Positions 10,241 to 22,210 are shown, counted from the stretch's first letter. The stretch: 64,000 bases of DNA from Diplolepis rosae (GCA_030998225.1 JAPYXD010000738.1:2666001-2730000); one strand, 5' to 3'. Numbers and translations: made by a program. The notes: generated by a model from the letters alone, not told the origin.

Positions 10241-12203
10241 GGCGTGTTCCATGGCAAATCGGACGGGTTCAGGACTCCATGTTTCCGATTTCCTTGAAAT
10301 TTTAAGGATTGATAAACTAACATAAATAATGAAGAAACCCAAAATTTGAGATTATAAACGAACAAAAAAATATTTTTGTTCTTTATCAATTATTTAAAAA
10401 CTGAAACTAGGAAAAATTCTGAAAAAAATTACACAAACTTATCATTAGATGGCCAATGTAGCAGTATTTTTTGGGAAAATTTTTACTCCAAATGTAATGG
10501 TAAAAAAAATGTTTTTTTCAAACAAATTGATTTTTTGAAAAAAGGCCATCTTTGAAAAATTTGAAAAAATTCATAGTGATAGCCGCAAGTATTATGCAAA
10601 TTTTAGGTATATAATTAAGGTGGGCACTCAAAAATTGTGCTAAATATGAATTTTTTTGTAAAGTGATGCAAGTGGAATCACGATCTTCGATCGACGTTGT
10701 CGGGCGCAAGTTCCACTAATGTTCTATTACTATTTGCTTTTTCGAGAACGTTACTATCAAAAAGTGATGGTAAGTGATTATTAATTGTTTAATTATCGCT
10801 TTATACTCATAACATATGAATAATGTAATGAGTTTTATGATTATACATAAATTATCAAAAAAATAATTTTTTTTATTATCATGAAAATAAATTCGTTTGT
10901 AAAAAATCCACGAACAAATATTTAACGTCAGAAAGTATGAAGGGTGATTTTTTGAATTTTACGTTAATGAGAATGTGATAAATCTCAAGGACTCTGATTT
11001 TTCGTCAATATTATTGTCTTCGAGAGATTTTTGGAACCGGATGGTACCTGGAGGCCGTGAGAAGGAAGATTTTGCGAGTCATTCACCGATTTCTGGTAAT
11101 TTTAACAATTAAGAAAGAAAACATAAATGCTAGGAGGAACAAATCTTATTATTTTCTATCCTTCTTCTAAAACTTCATCTTTTATAACTCTTATCCTGTG
11201 TGTGTTGCAAAGGAGAGCATTTTTTTGACATCTTTGAATTTATTGAGAAAATGCTCTGGGAATGCCCTCAAACTGCTTTCATTTGAATCTGCAAGTATAA
11301 TCTATTAAGAGGAAAATGATTTTTAAGCTGAGGCTTGATAAATTATTTATAGATCAGCACGTGATGATTTCACTATATTTCTATTTGTATCGAATGTGAA
11401 AAATCACGTAATATTCACTTACGGTTTTTGTTTTTGTATGGATTACAACAATGTTTCCTTCTTTGTCGAATCATGTTAACTGCTCTTTGAAAATAAACTC
11501 TCGTGGATTTCTTACCAACTAATTTATTTTCATGACAATAAAAAAATTATTTTTTTGATAATTTATGTATAATTATAAAACTCATTACATTATTCATATG
11601 TTATGAGTATAAAGCGATAATTAAACAATTAACAATCACTTCCCATCACTTTTTGATAGTAACGTTCTCGAAGAAGCAGATTGTAATAGAACATTAGTGG
11701 AACTTGCGCCCGACGCCGTCAATCGAAGATCGTGATTCCATGCGTATCACTTTACAAAAAAATTCATATTTCGCACAAATTTTTAGTGCGCACCTTAATT
11801 ATATACCTAAAATTTGCGTAATACTTGGGGCTATCACTGTGAATTTTTTCAGATTTTTCAAAGATGGCGTTTTTTCAAAAAATCAATTTGTTTAAAAAAA
11901 ACATTTTTTTTATTATTAAATTTGGAGTAAAATTTTTTCCAAAAAATACTACTACATCGGCCATCTAATGATAAGTTTGTGTAATTTTTTTCAGAATTTT
12001 TACTAGTTTCAGTTTTTAAATATTTGAAAAAGAACAAAAATATTTTTTTTTGTTCGTTTATCCCATAACTTTTTAAATAATGCATGAAATAATCTCAAAT
12101 TTTGGATTTCTTCATTATTTATGTTAGTCTATCAATCCTTAAAATTTTAAGTAAATCGGAAACATGGAGTCCTGAACCCGTCCGATTTGCCATGGAACAC
12201 ACC
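10241..12203. mobile_element. Inverted-repeat element with ~690-bp arms
   Basis: The left end GGCGTGTTCCATGGCAAATC reappears inverted at the right end, finishing at 12203 (GGAACACACC). The arms run about 10241-10925 and 11505-12203. Both flanks are AT dinucleotide runs, so the target duplication cannot be read exactly. The 580-base interior has no gene. Two near-identical 63-residue frames (10518-10709 minus, 11704-11895 plus) are one arm sequence read twice. This is a non-autonomous fold-back or MITE-type element sitting in the leader of P1. Confidence 0.85.
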
Positions 12204-12224
12204 ATATATTATTTAATCAATATT

Positions 12225-12470
12225 TCTGAATCATTTCAGTCGATTATGTCGATTAGTGGAAGAGTGTATCACTCTACGTGAAAAAGGAACTCTACCATAT
12301 CGACTTTACCAACCTATATTGAGAATTAATGTAACGTCTCGCAAGACTAGATGGCATTTTTAAATATAATTATTTAAGAAATTTTCTGTGAAAAAAGGAA
12401 CGCTTCCACTCCGCTGGGTATCGAGCCCAGGTCCTTTCGATTGCCGGTCGAATGCTCTGTCATCTTAAGT
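12225..12470 (-). repeat. tRNA-headed SINE-like module, copy T1
   Basis: Minus-strand copy of a module also present near 30.0, 31.7-33.3 and 60.9-61.7 kb. The tRNA-like head (12406-12468) lacks its first dozen bases. The body ends in ATAATCGACTGAAATGATT. It lies between the inverted-repeat element and the P1 gag. Confidence 0.75.
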
Positions 12471-12616
12471 GAAAATTCCGGTCAAACTAGGGGATATCAT
12501 TCAAGTTTCCACCCAGATTTAAGCATTGTGACAGGATCTACTAGTCAAATCTAAATCGTTAATTTGACGAATGTAATTCGCTAAGCTCAACAGTAATAAC
12601 AATAGACTATACAACA

Positions 12617-13697
12617 TGGAAAGAGAAATTGGAAACCTCATTGGCACGCGATTCTATAATTAGTAGCAACGACAGCGACGACGACAAAAGCGACACAGAA
12701 GTCATAAATCAAGATAATTCCGTAATAGTCAATAACGAAGAGATGGCCGCAGTCATACCTAACAGCCAGCCGGTATCCTTACGCGACGCGCTAAAGGTAG
12801 TCCCTTTGTACGACCGAAGTAACCGCCCATTGTCGCACTTTATTGCGGGTTGCATGGAAGCGAAGGCAATGCTGCCAACACCTGCTGCCCAAAAAAACAT
12901 TGCACGTCTGTTGAGAGGTAAATTGTCTGGTGAGGCACGAAAATGTATTTTCGGGTGAACTTACGCAACAATAGAGGAATTGATAGAAAAATTGAAAAGA
13001 GCATATGCCCCTGCGAAAAGCGTATACGCGTTGCAGGGAGAATTAGGTAATACATTCATGTGGGGAAAAGAAAATATCCTTTCCTATGCTGCTACAGTTG
13101 AAGAAATTGCTGACAGAATAGAAGATGCTCACAGACTTAATAATGGCGGTCAGGTAGATAATTCTTTCAAACAAAATCATGAAAGAGATGTAATTCAATG
13201 TTTCATACGCGGTCTGCGACCTGAGTTAGAAATTCGTGTAGAAGAAAGGATACTTTTAGGGAAGTTATTAACGACAGTATTGATATAAAACGAAGATTAG
13301 CTGCAAATTCCGCACTACGAAGAAATAAAAATATGGAATATTTAAAAAGTGACGAACCAATTATTAACAAAAATAGTAAGGTTACTCGGTTTAATGTAGC
13401 ACGTGAAGATAAAATTGTTTGTTTAATTTGTAAAAAGCCAGGTCATGCAACTGAAAAACGTTTTCATTTAAGTAGAGCTCAAGAAGCAGTTCCCAATAAA
13501 CAACAGAATATTTTATACCCTAACCAACAAAGATGTAATAATTTCAATGGTCAACAAAGTACTGATAATAATTTTGCAAGGAATAATTACAATAATTTTC
13601 CAAATAACAATTTTTTGAGAAATAAAAATTATAATTTTGATAATAACAACAATCATTCTTTAGAAAATAGAAATAAAAATTATAGAAACAATAATTT
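12617..13697 (+). pseudogene. P1 gag pseudogene (Ty3/gypsy)
   Basis: Gag forms the particle that packages retrotransposon RNA. The capsid part reads VVPLYDRSNRPLSHFI, then NIARLLRGKLSGEARK, with a stop at 12957. It then continues as TIEELIEKLKRAYAPAKSV and YAATVEEIADRIEDA, FIRGLRPELEIRV. After a frameshift near 13255 comes a nucleocapsid part with one zinc knuckle, CLICKKPGHATEKRFH, whose last Cys is lost. A long Asn/Tyr/Phe-rich tail follows (13500-13697). The ATG at 12615 is out of frame with the capsid frame, which has no ATG of its own, so a small indel at the start is likely. The R1 fragment at 13698 cuts the tail. Confidence 0.8.
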
Positions 13698-14692
13698 CCT
13701 CCTTTGCGGCACAGAGAAAGCACCTCGGCTTGCCGGTTCAGGAACCCGCGAGATGCCCCTCCTCACCGTATCTCCAGCAGCACCTGCTGCGGTCTGGCCC
13801 TCGGCAGTCCGCCGCTATGTGGCCAAAGCCAAAGCAGCGGAAGCACCGGCTCACCTCCTTTCTCCTGCGGACTCTGTAGCAGACCCACCGGAGCTTGATG
13901 TGGGCTGCTTTCAGCATCTTCAACGCCCTTGCCTCCTCCGAAAGCATATATGCCTCCCAGTTTCCTCTATAGGGTGTCTTACTTAAATATACCCTTAGCT
14001 CCAGCTCCGTTCCTTAGCCGAAATAGTTCCTGACGGCATCCTCAACGCCTTCCGCTTCAATGGTTGGTTCCAGGTCGGCGATCTCGACCTCGATCCTGGG
14101 TATGATATGGCGGATCGTCCCCCTGGCTCCAACCAACTCTTCAAAGGCATTGTCGGTCTTCTCTCTGCTTTTTGTGGAACATTTCAGTTCCACCAGCAAA
14201 TCCTTGGAACGGGTCTCCCTAATTTCCTGAACTGTGGCGCCCAGTTCGTCAGGGTTGACGCGCTTCTTGAGTTCGCGCAAGATAGAAGCGTAGCTCATTC
14301 CCTCTGCTGGTTTAATGAGCACCGCTTCTGGGCGTGCACGGCGAGATTGCTCCGGCGTTGTGAAGAGCTTCTTTTCTTTCTTCTTCTTATTTCGGTGGCC
14401 TTTCCTGTTAGGGACCTCCACCCACTACTTTTCTTTGCTGGAGGCTCTTGGCCGCTTCTCTGCTGGCTTGTTCGCCGCAGACACCTCCGGGCTTGCTGTC
14501 GACTCTCTCGGCCGTTTGCGGGTGTCTGGCATGGACCTCGCAACCGGCTGGGGGAGGGTTTGGCTACCCTCGTCCGCAACTTCCTTCTTATTTGATGGTC
14601 TTACCTCCTTTATCTTCTGTACTCCAAAGCTATCGCCAGCACGGGTGCACCGAGGAAAGCATAAATCGAGAACCACTGGCATCCACTTCTAG
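13698..14692 (-). pseudogene. R1-like LINE ORF1 (gag) fragment
   Basis: GC-richer than its surroundings, minus strand. It begins with a basic Ser/Pro/Lys-rich region (RKRPRESTASPEVSAANK), then MSYASILRELKKRVNPDELG, TRSKDLLVELKCSTKSREK and VEIADLEPTIEAEGVEDAV. It finishes with CCHC knuckles RCFRCFGFGHIAADC and CCWRYGEEGHLAGS, where the next Cys codon is a stop, then PRCFLC. This layout is that of the ORF1 protein of the R1/LOA-type LINEs, an RNA chaperone of the retroposition particle. At least two frames are needed across it. It stops right after the knuckles, so ORF2 is absent, which is opposite to the usual 5' truncation of LINE insertions. It interrupts P1 between nucleocapsid and protease. 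Confidence 0.8.
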
Positions 14693-15426
14693 CAATCATA
14701 CAACAACGACAATAAATATTTCAAAATCTACTGCAATCCCATCAATTATAATATCAACAGAAGGTCTAAAAAATCCAAATAACATGATGATTGACATTGG
14801 TGCTCCTTGAAATTTAATTAAACAAAAGGTTCTCAACCCTGAAGTACCATTAAATAGCCAAAACGTATTAAAACTTACAGAAATTATTGATTTACTACTT
14901 AACACATTAAGACAGGTAAAAATAAACACTTTTGGTTATCCAACGATATTTAACATTATTCCAAATAAAGTCCCAGTAGAAGAGGATGGATTATTAAGAT
15001 GAGAATTTTTTCAAGATAATAAAGTAAATGTAAATTATACATTAAAACGCTTAGAAATTGAGAACCACTTTTATCCTTTTAAATCTACGAATACCTTAAC
15101 TATTTCAGCTCGAACACTTACATTTCATGTTCAAATAAAAAATACAGAAAAAAGTGAAAGTTATGTATCGCGATTACATGTCCAAGGTGGCGTTTACGTA
15201 GGCGACTTAGTTGTAAAAAATACAAAGGGAAAGCTTATTTAAAACTTGCAATTACAAATGGAATACCCATAACATTATCAATCTCAATACTTAATCTAGA
15301 AGAATTTGAAGAAAAAAAATGTCATAAACAAATCGAAAATTTAAATAATTCCAAACAAAAAAATAACCAAGATTTATCAAGTCAAATATCAAATAACTTT
15401 TTGAGAACTGACCATTCTCTAATTAA
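14693..15426 (+). pseudogene. P1 protease region pseudogene
   Basis: The plus-strand frame resumes with NHTTTTINISKSTAIPSI and reaches the aspartic protease active-site block NNMMIDIGAP (family form D-T/S-G-A/S), then a stop. Beyond it come KVLNPEVPLNSQN, GYPTIFNIIPNKVPV, then FYPFKSTNTLTISARTLT and VSRLHVQGGVYVGDLVVKN. These blocks match the protease and the segment leading to reverse transcriptase in insect gypsy elements. At least three stops are present, and Ile replaces the Thr/Ser of the catalytic triplet. The sequence is cut at 15426 by LTR A of E2 and continues at 28504. Confidence 0.75.
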
Positions 15427-16938
15427 TGTTAGGTTCCGAGCAAAAGGTGAGGGTTCTTTGGATTTTGGATGTAAGGGAGGAGGTTAGCTGATTATATCAG
15501 GTTGGTGAGGCCTGATAATTTATTTTTGTTTGTGGGTACGATGTCACTTGTCAGGTCTATGGGCCCTGAGTTGTTCACAATGATAATAAAACACTGAATT
15601 TATAAATATATAAGATAATTTATTATAAATAAATAAGTTTTTGCATAAGTTTTCACACAGGATGATACTTAGGTGGTAACTTACTTGTCTACCTCTTAAT
15701 TTAGAGGGCAAAAGAGAGAATTGTCGTTTTTTACTCCTATTATTGCAAGTCAGCGGCACAAAACCTTGCAGGATAGTTAGGTTTCGTTTGAGTCTCCGTG
15801 AAGTAGAAAAACAACGATAAATTTCACAGGAGGTATGGTGTAAGGGATGCAAGTCCACCAGCAACTGATGTGATCAATTATCCGCTTACCTATCTTGCTA
15901 AGCACGCGAGAAATGAATCAAACATGCACTTGTTAAAAAGATAGGTTAGTTTACTATCAACCGAAACAAATAAATAAGACGATACACGTAATCCAAAGGA
16001 ACTATCTAGCACTACGGTTTCCGGACTTGCACCACTTAAGGAACCTAATAACTGTACAACTGCTCGGAACTCAATGACAAACCCCCAGAGGTGAATCTGG
16101 GGTACATATATTATTGGATCTTCCAATAGTGACTGCAGTGGGAGTGGATCGCGCAAATTTGTATAAAGTCACGCGCGGTGCAATTCTGTATAAAGTCACG
16201 TTCGATCAAAGATCTATGTTTTCTCCCACCACGGTCTATTACTATTGGGCAATGTTGATCTGCAATTTGGATTTTATATCCCTTCTATTTTCTCTCTTAC
16301 CTATTCTTATTTCTAATCAACAAGTAGATCTGGGTATGACAAAGAATACCTGCATCTACTTAGTTGTAGCTTATATTTTATGTGTTACAGCCTATAATTG
16401 AATGATTGATTGATTATCTATAATCAATTAATCCTTATATTTGTGATAACATGTTTCCTTATTTGTAGTTGGCTTATGATTAATTGATGAATGATTATTG
16501 ATTTTTATCAATATTAATAATAATTGTATGCTTAAATACTAACAGGGATGGTATAATAATTATTAATTAAAGCAGCAATTAGTCAATGTTAATGGCGCCA
16601 CCCCAGTAACCTGTTACCATCTCGTCAGGTCACTAGCGCTGCATCACTATATTATCGACGCGCGGCATGATTCACTGACCAATTAGCGCGCGGGTAATTA
16701 CCATATGGACCGAGCGATGCTCTTCTTTATCACTTGTTACCAAGTGTCGAGCCGATTTATCGATGTGAGGTAGCGCATTAGTTTACCTCCGTAGAAGAGT
16801 TACCCGGTCCAGATAGTAATTTCCATAAGACTACATTTAAAGAGTATTTAATACTTATTTACGCTTGTGTTTTACGTATTGCTCATATGCAAGGGCAATA
16901 ATTAAAATTTTAAAATTTAATGTTACCGGGATGTAACA
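15427..16938 (-). repeat. LTR A (3' LTR of E2)
   Basis: On the plus strand it reads TGTTAGGTTCCGAG at the left and CCGGGATGTAACA at the right. Read on the minus strand it starts TGTTACATCCCGG and follows directly after a polypurine tract. Length 1512 bp. Compared with LTR B it lacks about 110 bp (near 16042), with ACCTA-type words at both deletion ends. The last 508 bases (16429-16936) are identical to LTR B although the rest differs by several percent. Confidence 0.88.
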
Positions 16939-16957
16939 GTCCTCCCTCCTTAGAACA
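16939..16957 (-). other. Polypurine tract of E2
   Basis: The reverse complement reads TCTAAGGAGGGAGGAC, directly followed by the LTR start TGTTACATCC. This is the primer site for plus-strand DNA synthesis in LTR elements. Confidence 0.75.
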
Positions 16958-17528
16958 ATCATCGTCCCCGATGAAAATTATAGGGGTTTTCGGGTGAAGT
17001 GAATTCCTTTTTTGATGAGTGATGTCGTCTTGTCTCGATGGATTGTTGTGCGTGTGATGCGTGGAGGCTCCAGGTATCCCAGGTAAGTGCAGCAGTTCTT
17101 TTTATTTCTACTTGTCATAAAAGCATTATTTTTCAATTTTATACCAGTAATGTTATACTGCAGTTGCTTATAGATGGTTTCATCGGATGACATAATTTTC
17201 GTCCTAATTAAATGCGGCCTTTTTGGGTGTTTCGTTCTTTTACTTAGGCTTTGTGCATCCCGAGAATTTTGTTACCCGAGGATTCAGCTGACGTGGAGTG
17301 ATGCCATTTCCCAGAGATGCTGGATAGTGATGCTATGCTGTGGCTGCCGTGAGTCAATTTTCTGTAGAAGTTGACATGGCGATTTTGGATTCTGCACTTT
17401 TTCGTGGTGCACCTGGGTTTCTTACTTTCGTCTTGGTGGGAATTATAGCTGATCCAGGGCTTTATAGTGATGTCATGTGCTGGATGCAGGGCTATCTGCT
17501 TGTTTTTACTGTCAGTTTTCTTGTAATC

Positions 17529-18577
17529 ATGGACAGCGACACATCCAGCTCCAGCTCCGTCATCATGTCCTACGAGGACTTCTACGTTGATCAGAGCCAC
17601 CTCCTTCCCTTGAAGAGGGGATCTTCTGTGGTTCCCGAGACTGGTGGTAAGTACCCTTTATTCATTCCTTCGAGTGCAGTGCTTCTGACCGTCTGTTAAT
17701 TAAGTTCCTCATACAAGTTCGTTAGAAGATGTCAGGTTCATTAAGTAGAACTGACTCTTTTGATTCTTTCCTCGCGGAATGTTTTAGTGTTCCCGCGTCC
17801 ACAATTGATGACGGCAATGCGATGGAATTAACGTACGCCTCAGCCGTTCAGAATGCGGCTGACTTTGATTTGTCATTGCTAGGGCCGGTTGATGAAAGTG
17901 AATCTGTGGCTGAAACAATCTCCGTGGATGTCTCTAGTTGTTCTGCTTTATGTCAGGATAGCATGAAGCTCCGGGTCTCGGAGATCGAAGACCTCCTGGG
18001 GGTGCATCAGTTCGCGTTTTGGCGCGCTTCTCCTAGTGCTGCGATACCTTTAATAGTGTCGCTGTGTCGTAATCAACTAGGATTGCGGGTGGAAAGGGCT
18101 GATTTCACCCTGGTTAGGGTACGAGATCGCCAGCGATACGGAGTTTTATTGCGCGTACCGACCGTCGTCCTAAAACGGCAAATTCTGGCAGCCAAGGACA
18201 TTTTAAAACTGCGCGGGTATTTCGTGGATCTCGCCTAGGTGTGTGTTCCGGGTTGTGACCCCCAAAAGAGCTGATGTTTTGAAATTTCATTCTGTTCTTA
18301 TTGTTCACTTGTACTAATCTTTGTTTACTTTTGTTTGTTTGTTTCAGTTATCCATGGTCGTCCTCGTAGACAGCTGCGATGCCGCCTAGGGCTCTTCCTG
18401 GTTAAGGTCTGGCTCTTGGGTACAGATATTGCTAACCACCTGTTCGAGGGTCAACGCTGCAGTCGCGTGGCTTATACTGGGCATGCCAGGGGCACTGTCG
18501 GGGGTCCGAGCCAAGGTAGAGCCCAAAATGAAGTTTTTGCGGCTCATTACCTTGCTTCCCTCGAATTATTGAAGTAA
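17529..18577 (+). pseudogene. Unrecognised gene-like region, antisense to E2, with splice-like signals
   Basis: GC content rises and the plus strand looks coding. One short frame begins at the ATG at 17529 (MDSDTSSSSSVIMSYEDFY) and reaches a good donor (GTAAGT at 17647). A 169-codon frame, 17729-18238, starts MSGSLSRTDSFDSFLAECF and ends VLKRQILAAKDILKLRGYFV. Its last 60 residues loosely recall the RNA-binding C-terminal part of LINE ORF1 or baculovirus FP-type proteins (basic beta-strands, then an ILAAKD-type helix). After an in-frame stop there is a TTTGTTTGTTTCAG acceptor at 18347 and another open stretch (CSRVAYTGHARG, then QNEVFAAHYLASLELLK) to a TAA. I do not know the family. It could be a captured cellular gene, a LINE ORF1 fragment or part of a long LTR. 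Confidence 0.35.
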
Positions 18578-18589
18578 TTTAAATAGTTG

Positions 18590-18863
18590 TATCTTAACAT
18601 TAAGTACTGGTATAGTTATTCCATCTTTTCTCTAGTTTTAGTTATTTTTATTCGTTTATTATATTTATTTAGTTGTAAAATATAAATTTGAAATACTTTC
18701 TCGTTATCTTTAATCAAATATGTCAAAACAAGGAAATCGCCTGAGAGACTGGCAGAGGGGTTATTGTATTCTTATTTTTCTTTAGGCGGGACCCCCCCCC
18801 CTTCTGCCAGTTTCTCTTATTACAGAGTTTTGGTTCACCCTTCCCGTAGTATTTTTACAAAAT

Positions 18864-18904
<41 letters not shown>

Positions 18905-20080
18905 AAATTGAACATTGCTGGAAACTCTTGGAAACTTCCCAAATTTCTATTTTACAAAACTAACACAAATTTGATGTTATTTATGATGTTTTCGATTATA
19001 GGTATTTAAAATTGCCAAACGCCCTGCATTATCTGGAATTTTCTTAATCTTATGAAGCTGTAAAACAGTCTTCATAAAACATTTCATAAAATTATAGTTC
19101 TGCTAAAAAATTTCCTTTTTTCATGTAAAACTTCAGTTGCCTAAAACGTTAACTTAGTTCTTTGTGATTAAAACACTTTCTTAAAAGGATCGATATTTTA
19201 CAAAGTTCTACTCCAATTTTTAATTTATAGTCTGATTATAATCAAAATTCTGGGAATCCATATTATAGTTATTTTATTGGCTCCATTTATTGCTTATTTC
19301 TAGGTTAAGTTGGCTGGCACGAGCTCATTTACTGGCCAAACCGGGCAATTTATAATTGAAAATTCGTGGTTAAGTTTTGCGTTACCTGATTCTACCAATA
19401 ACTGCTTTATTAATCGCCATACTCGTAAATATTTCTTTAGACGAAATTTGGCCTTATCCCATTAAATAGTTAGTTAATCAATTACTTGAAATATCGCTGC
19501 GTTTAATTCTAGTATTGTGTTATCAATGGATATATGTGCCCTTATGGTTCGGAGAAACCCTTATTTATGTGGCTCAATTCCGATTGATTTACATAATTAA
19601 AGGTTTATGGATATGTAGCAATGCACATCTTTTATTCTTCGCGGATATTATTCAATTATTGTCAATGGAATCTCCCGAATTTGATTCATTCCAGGCGGAC
19701 GCGAGTCTTCTTATCGCTGGGCGGTTCGAGTTACGCTCTGGCCATGTTGTCGGGAGTCTCGACTGCTGGTGATACGCTGCGCTCTGCAAGGTGTCATATT
19801 GCATTTCTTTATATGATTGGATTATAATTTATTATGGTTGCGCTCGGTGGGTGTGATCAATTTCTTTCTTAAGTGGGAGTGGTTTGCTAGCTTGCTACGG
19901 CTAAACTCCTCGTACTTTCTATGATCCTTATTCTTTTTCCTCTATTGCTTTGATTGTTAGTTTATTATAGCTGCCATTATGTATTGTGATTAATTATTGT
20001 ATAGTCCTGGTGGTATCCGTAATGATGCATCGTAATTCAGGGTGATTTTTGGAAAAACTTTTGTCTACTTGGGTAATTGT
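18590..20080. other. Non-coding block inside E2 with a TA microsatellite
   Basis: AT-rich sequence with no coding sense. It includes a pure TA run at about 18865-18897 and a C9 homopolymer near 18789. Frames at 19515-19827 overlap each other in different registers and show no family pattern. The block separates the two polypurine tracts of E2. Confidence 0.5.
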
Positions 20081-20096
20081 CCTTCCTCCTTAAAAG
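20081..20096 (-). other. Second polypurine-tract-like site in E2
   Basis: The reverse complement reads TTTTAAGGAGGAAGGACA. It is preceded by GAGGACAACGACAC, similar to the GGGGACGATGATTG that precedes the tract at 16939-16957. It lies about 200 bases after the env remnant, the place expected for the real 3' end of a gypsy element. Confidence 0.5.
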
Positions 20097-20296
20097 TGTC
20101 GTTGTCCTCAACGACTTGCATTTGTTCATGCAATTCTGACATTTGTTGTTTGAATTGTTGATACTCTTGGAAGGGGGTGAATTTCTTCTGTGTTTGTTTG
20201 GTTGTTTACCGAAAGGGGTTGTAGTTCTATTTCCTCTTGGTTTTCTTTTATGTTTAAAATTTCATTATTACAGGTTTTATAGTTTTTGCGGATTAT

Positions 20297-20728
20297 TCAG
20301 TGTGTGAGGTATATTACTGTTGTTATTATTAATAAGGTTAGGATACAGGACCCTCCTAGCCAATATTTTTGGGCTAATTTATTTTTATTATGATTATTTT
20401 CCATGTTGAGAAGTTGTTCTTCTATGGTAGAGAGTAATTCTTCCGTATGCAGGTTTTTTAATTTTTCATCTTTTTCTGCTTCCCTTAAAAATGATTTTAT
20501 CTTAGGAATATGCATCGTTTTATAGATTATTGGGGAATTTTCTGATGTATTCAATGAAAATCCTGGGTTGTAGATGAATTCTTCTGAGTTTACATTTATT
20601 TGGATTTCAATCAAAGTAGTGTGTTCCGTTCTGGCAATACACTCAGCACTTAATCTTAATATTCCTGAATTTGTAATATGTCCTTTTTCTGTTTTTGCCT
20701 TTGGTGGTTGCGTATTAATGATGGACAT
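20297..20728 (-). pseudogene. Envelope-like C-terminal remnant of E2
   Basis: A 143-codon frame from an ATG at 20728. It contains SGILRLSAECIART, a charged alpha-helical stretch (IKSFLREAEKDEKLKNLH) and a single membrane span near its end (LGGSCILTLLIITTVIYL), followed by only two residues. That is the layout of the C-terminal part of envelope proteins of insect errantivirus-like gypsy elements, which sit in the cell membrane. The signal peptide, receptor-facing part and fusion region are absent, so this is a heavily truncated old copy. It lies 44 bases downstream of the integrase stop, the normal env position. Confidence 0.6.
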
Positions 20729-20771
20729 GATTTTCCTGTAAAAGAAAATTGCGGTTAATAATTTTTAATTT

Positions 20772-22085
20772 TTAGTTATTCACTATCTTAAGTTTATTAA
20801 AATGTTTTTGGAATAGTTTTTCGTCGGGTTTTTCCAAGATGGCGTTGTTTTTGTCTAATATTTTTATAAGAGTGTAGGGTCCGTGGTATTTATTATCCAA
20901 TTTTCCGTGCGTTTTGGCTTCCCTTCGGACGTATATCTGATCTCCTACATTTCCTAAAAATGGTTTTACCTTTCGATCATAATTTTCCTTTGAATGTTCC
21001 TTCGCGGTGATCAAATTTTTTGCTGCTATTAATTTAATTTCCGATAGTCTTAATATTAATTCCTGCAGATAGGTCCCGTAGGTTTCTAGTCTGTCAGGGT
21101 CTGGAAATGAACTGGGTGTGCGTGCGGTTTTACGAAATACTATTTCAAAGGGTGTAAATTTAGTGGCTTCATGTATTGAGGTGTTGTATGCAAACATCGC
21201 GAAGGGTAGAAGTTGGTCCCAATTGTCGTAGGTTTCTGCATACGTCTTTATGTAGTCCATCAATACGGCATGGCTCCTTTCCAGGGATCCGTTTGATTGT
21301 GGCCTATACCCTGAGGTGGTAACCTGCTTTACTCCGAAAATTTTTGATAATTTTCTGAGCAAATTATTGATAAAACTTCCTCCCCTGTCTGTGAGTATGG
21401 CCCTTGGGGCTCCATATTGTGAGAATAGGTGCTTTGCTATTGCATGAGCGATAGTGGTTGCCGAAATATCGGGTATGGGGGTGGCTATGCAGTACTTAGA
21501 TAAATTGTCCTGCATAGTCAGTATATGTTTATTACCATCAGGGGTGGTAGGTAATTTTCCTACCTTGTCTAGGGATACTTTGTCGAAGGTGTCGAGGGGT
21601 GTATCGGTGATTCACATGGGTTCGTGAATTTTAGCCCGTACAATTTTTTGTTTTTGGCAAATTTCACATTTTCTGACAAATTCAGTAACTTGATCTTTAA
21701 TTCCTGGCCACATGTATCTTTCTCTAATTCTTCTAAATGTTTTATTTATGCCTTTGTGGACCCCAATTTTACTTTCATGATTTTCAGAAATAATTTGAGT
21801 ACGTAACTCCTCTGGGGGTATATTTACGTTGCCATAACATATCGTTATTTCTATTTTTAAATTAGCGAATTTCTGAGTTAGTAACTCGCGTAATTTTCCT
21901 TTTGGTAATGTGTCACTAATATCTCCATGTTTTGAAATGCGAAATTCCGAAATATTTCCCTTTTCTAAAGCTATTCTCAAATTATGTATGGCTACTTTAA
22001 CGTATTCTTCGTTTATCTCTTCAAAATGGTTTTGTTTAACTATGAGCGAATATATGTTATAACGTCTATGAGGAGTGATAAGCAC
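20772..22085 (-). pseudogene. E2 integrase (pol 3' part), one stop and one frame break
   Basis: Integrase inserts the DNA copy into the genome. The upstream frame (22085-21612) carries the HHCC zinc domain: SKIGVHKGINKTFRRI, then RKCEICQKQK. It ends in a stop at about 21612. Between the two frames VSLDKVGKLP supplies the first catalytic Asp. The downstream frame (21515-20772) has LTDRGGSF (second Asp, residue 43) and NGSLERSH (Glu, residue 79), the standard D-35-E spacing, then FAYNTSIHEAT. A C-terminal GPY/F-type module (KLDNKYHGPYTLIKI) follows. The catalytic triad is therefore complete in the DNA, but the protein is interrupted. It overlaps no other gene and is followed by env. Confidence 0.85.
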
Positions 22086-22210
22086 TTCTCCTATTTTAGG
22101 TTTCCTATCCTTCAGGTCCTGGGGATCAACTGCTCCCTAGTCCACAAGTAGTCGGCTTACGGGGGTGACAAACTCGCAGTCAGCCGAGAGAAAATGCACA
22201 TAGTTACTTT

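Noticed and set aside
10518..11895. Pair of near-identical 63-residue frames
   Set aside because: They are the two inverted arms of one element seen on opposite strands.
13704..14810. Plus-strand frames of up to 217 residues over the R1 fragment
   Set aside because: Shadows of the minus-strand ORF1, which has the zinc knuckles and family blocks.
15544..16401. Frames of 88-106 residues in LTR A, repeated in LTRs B and C
   Set aside because: Same LTR sequence read in copies; no start context, no domain, and substitutions do not respect codons.
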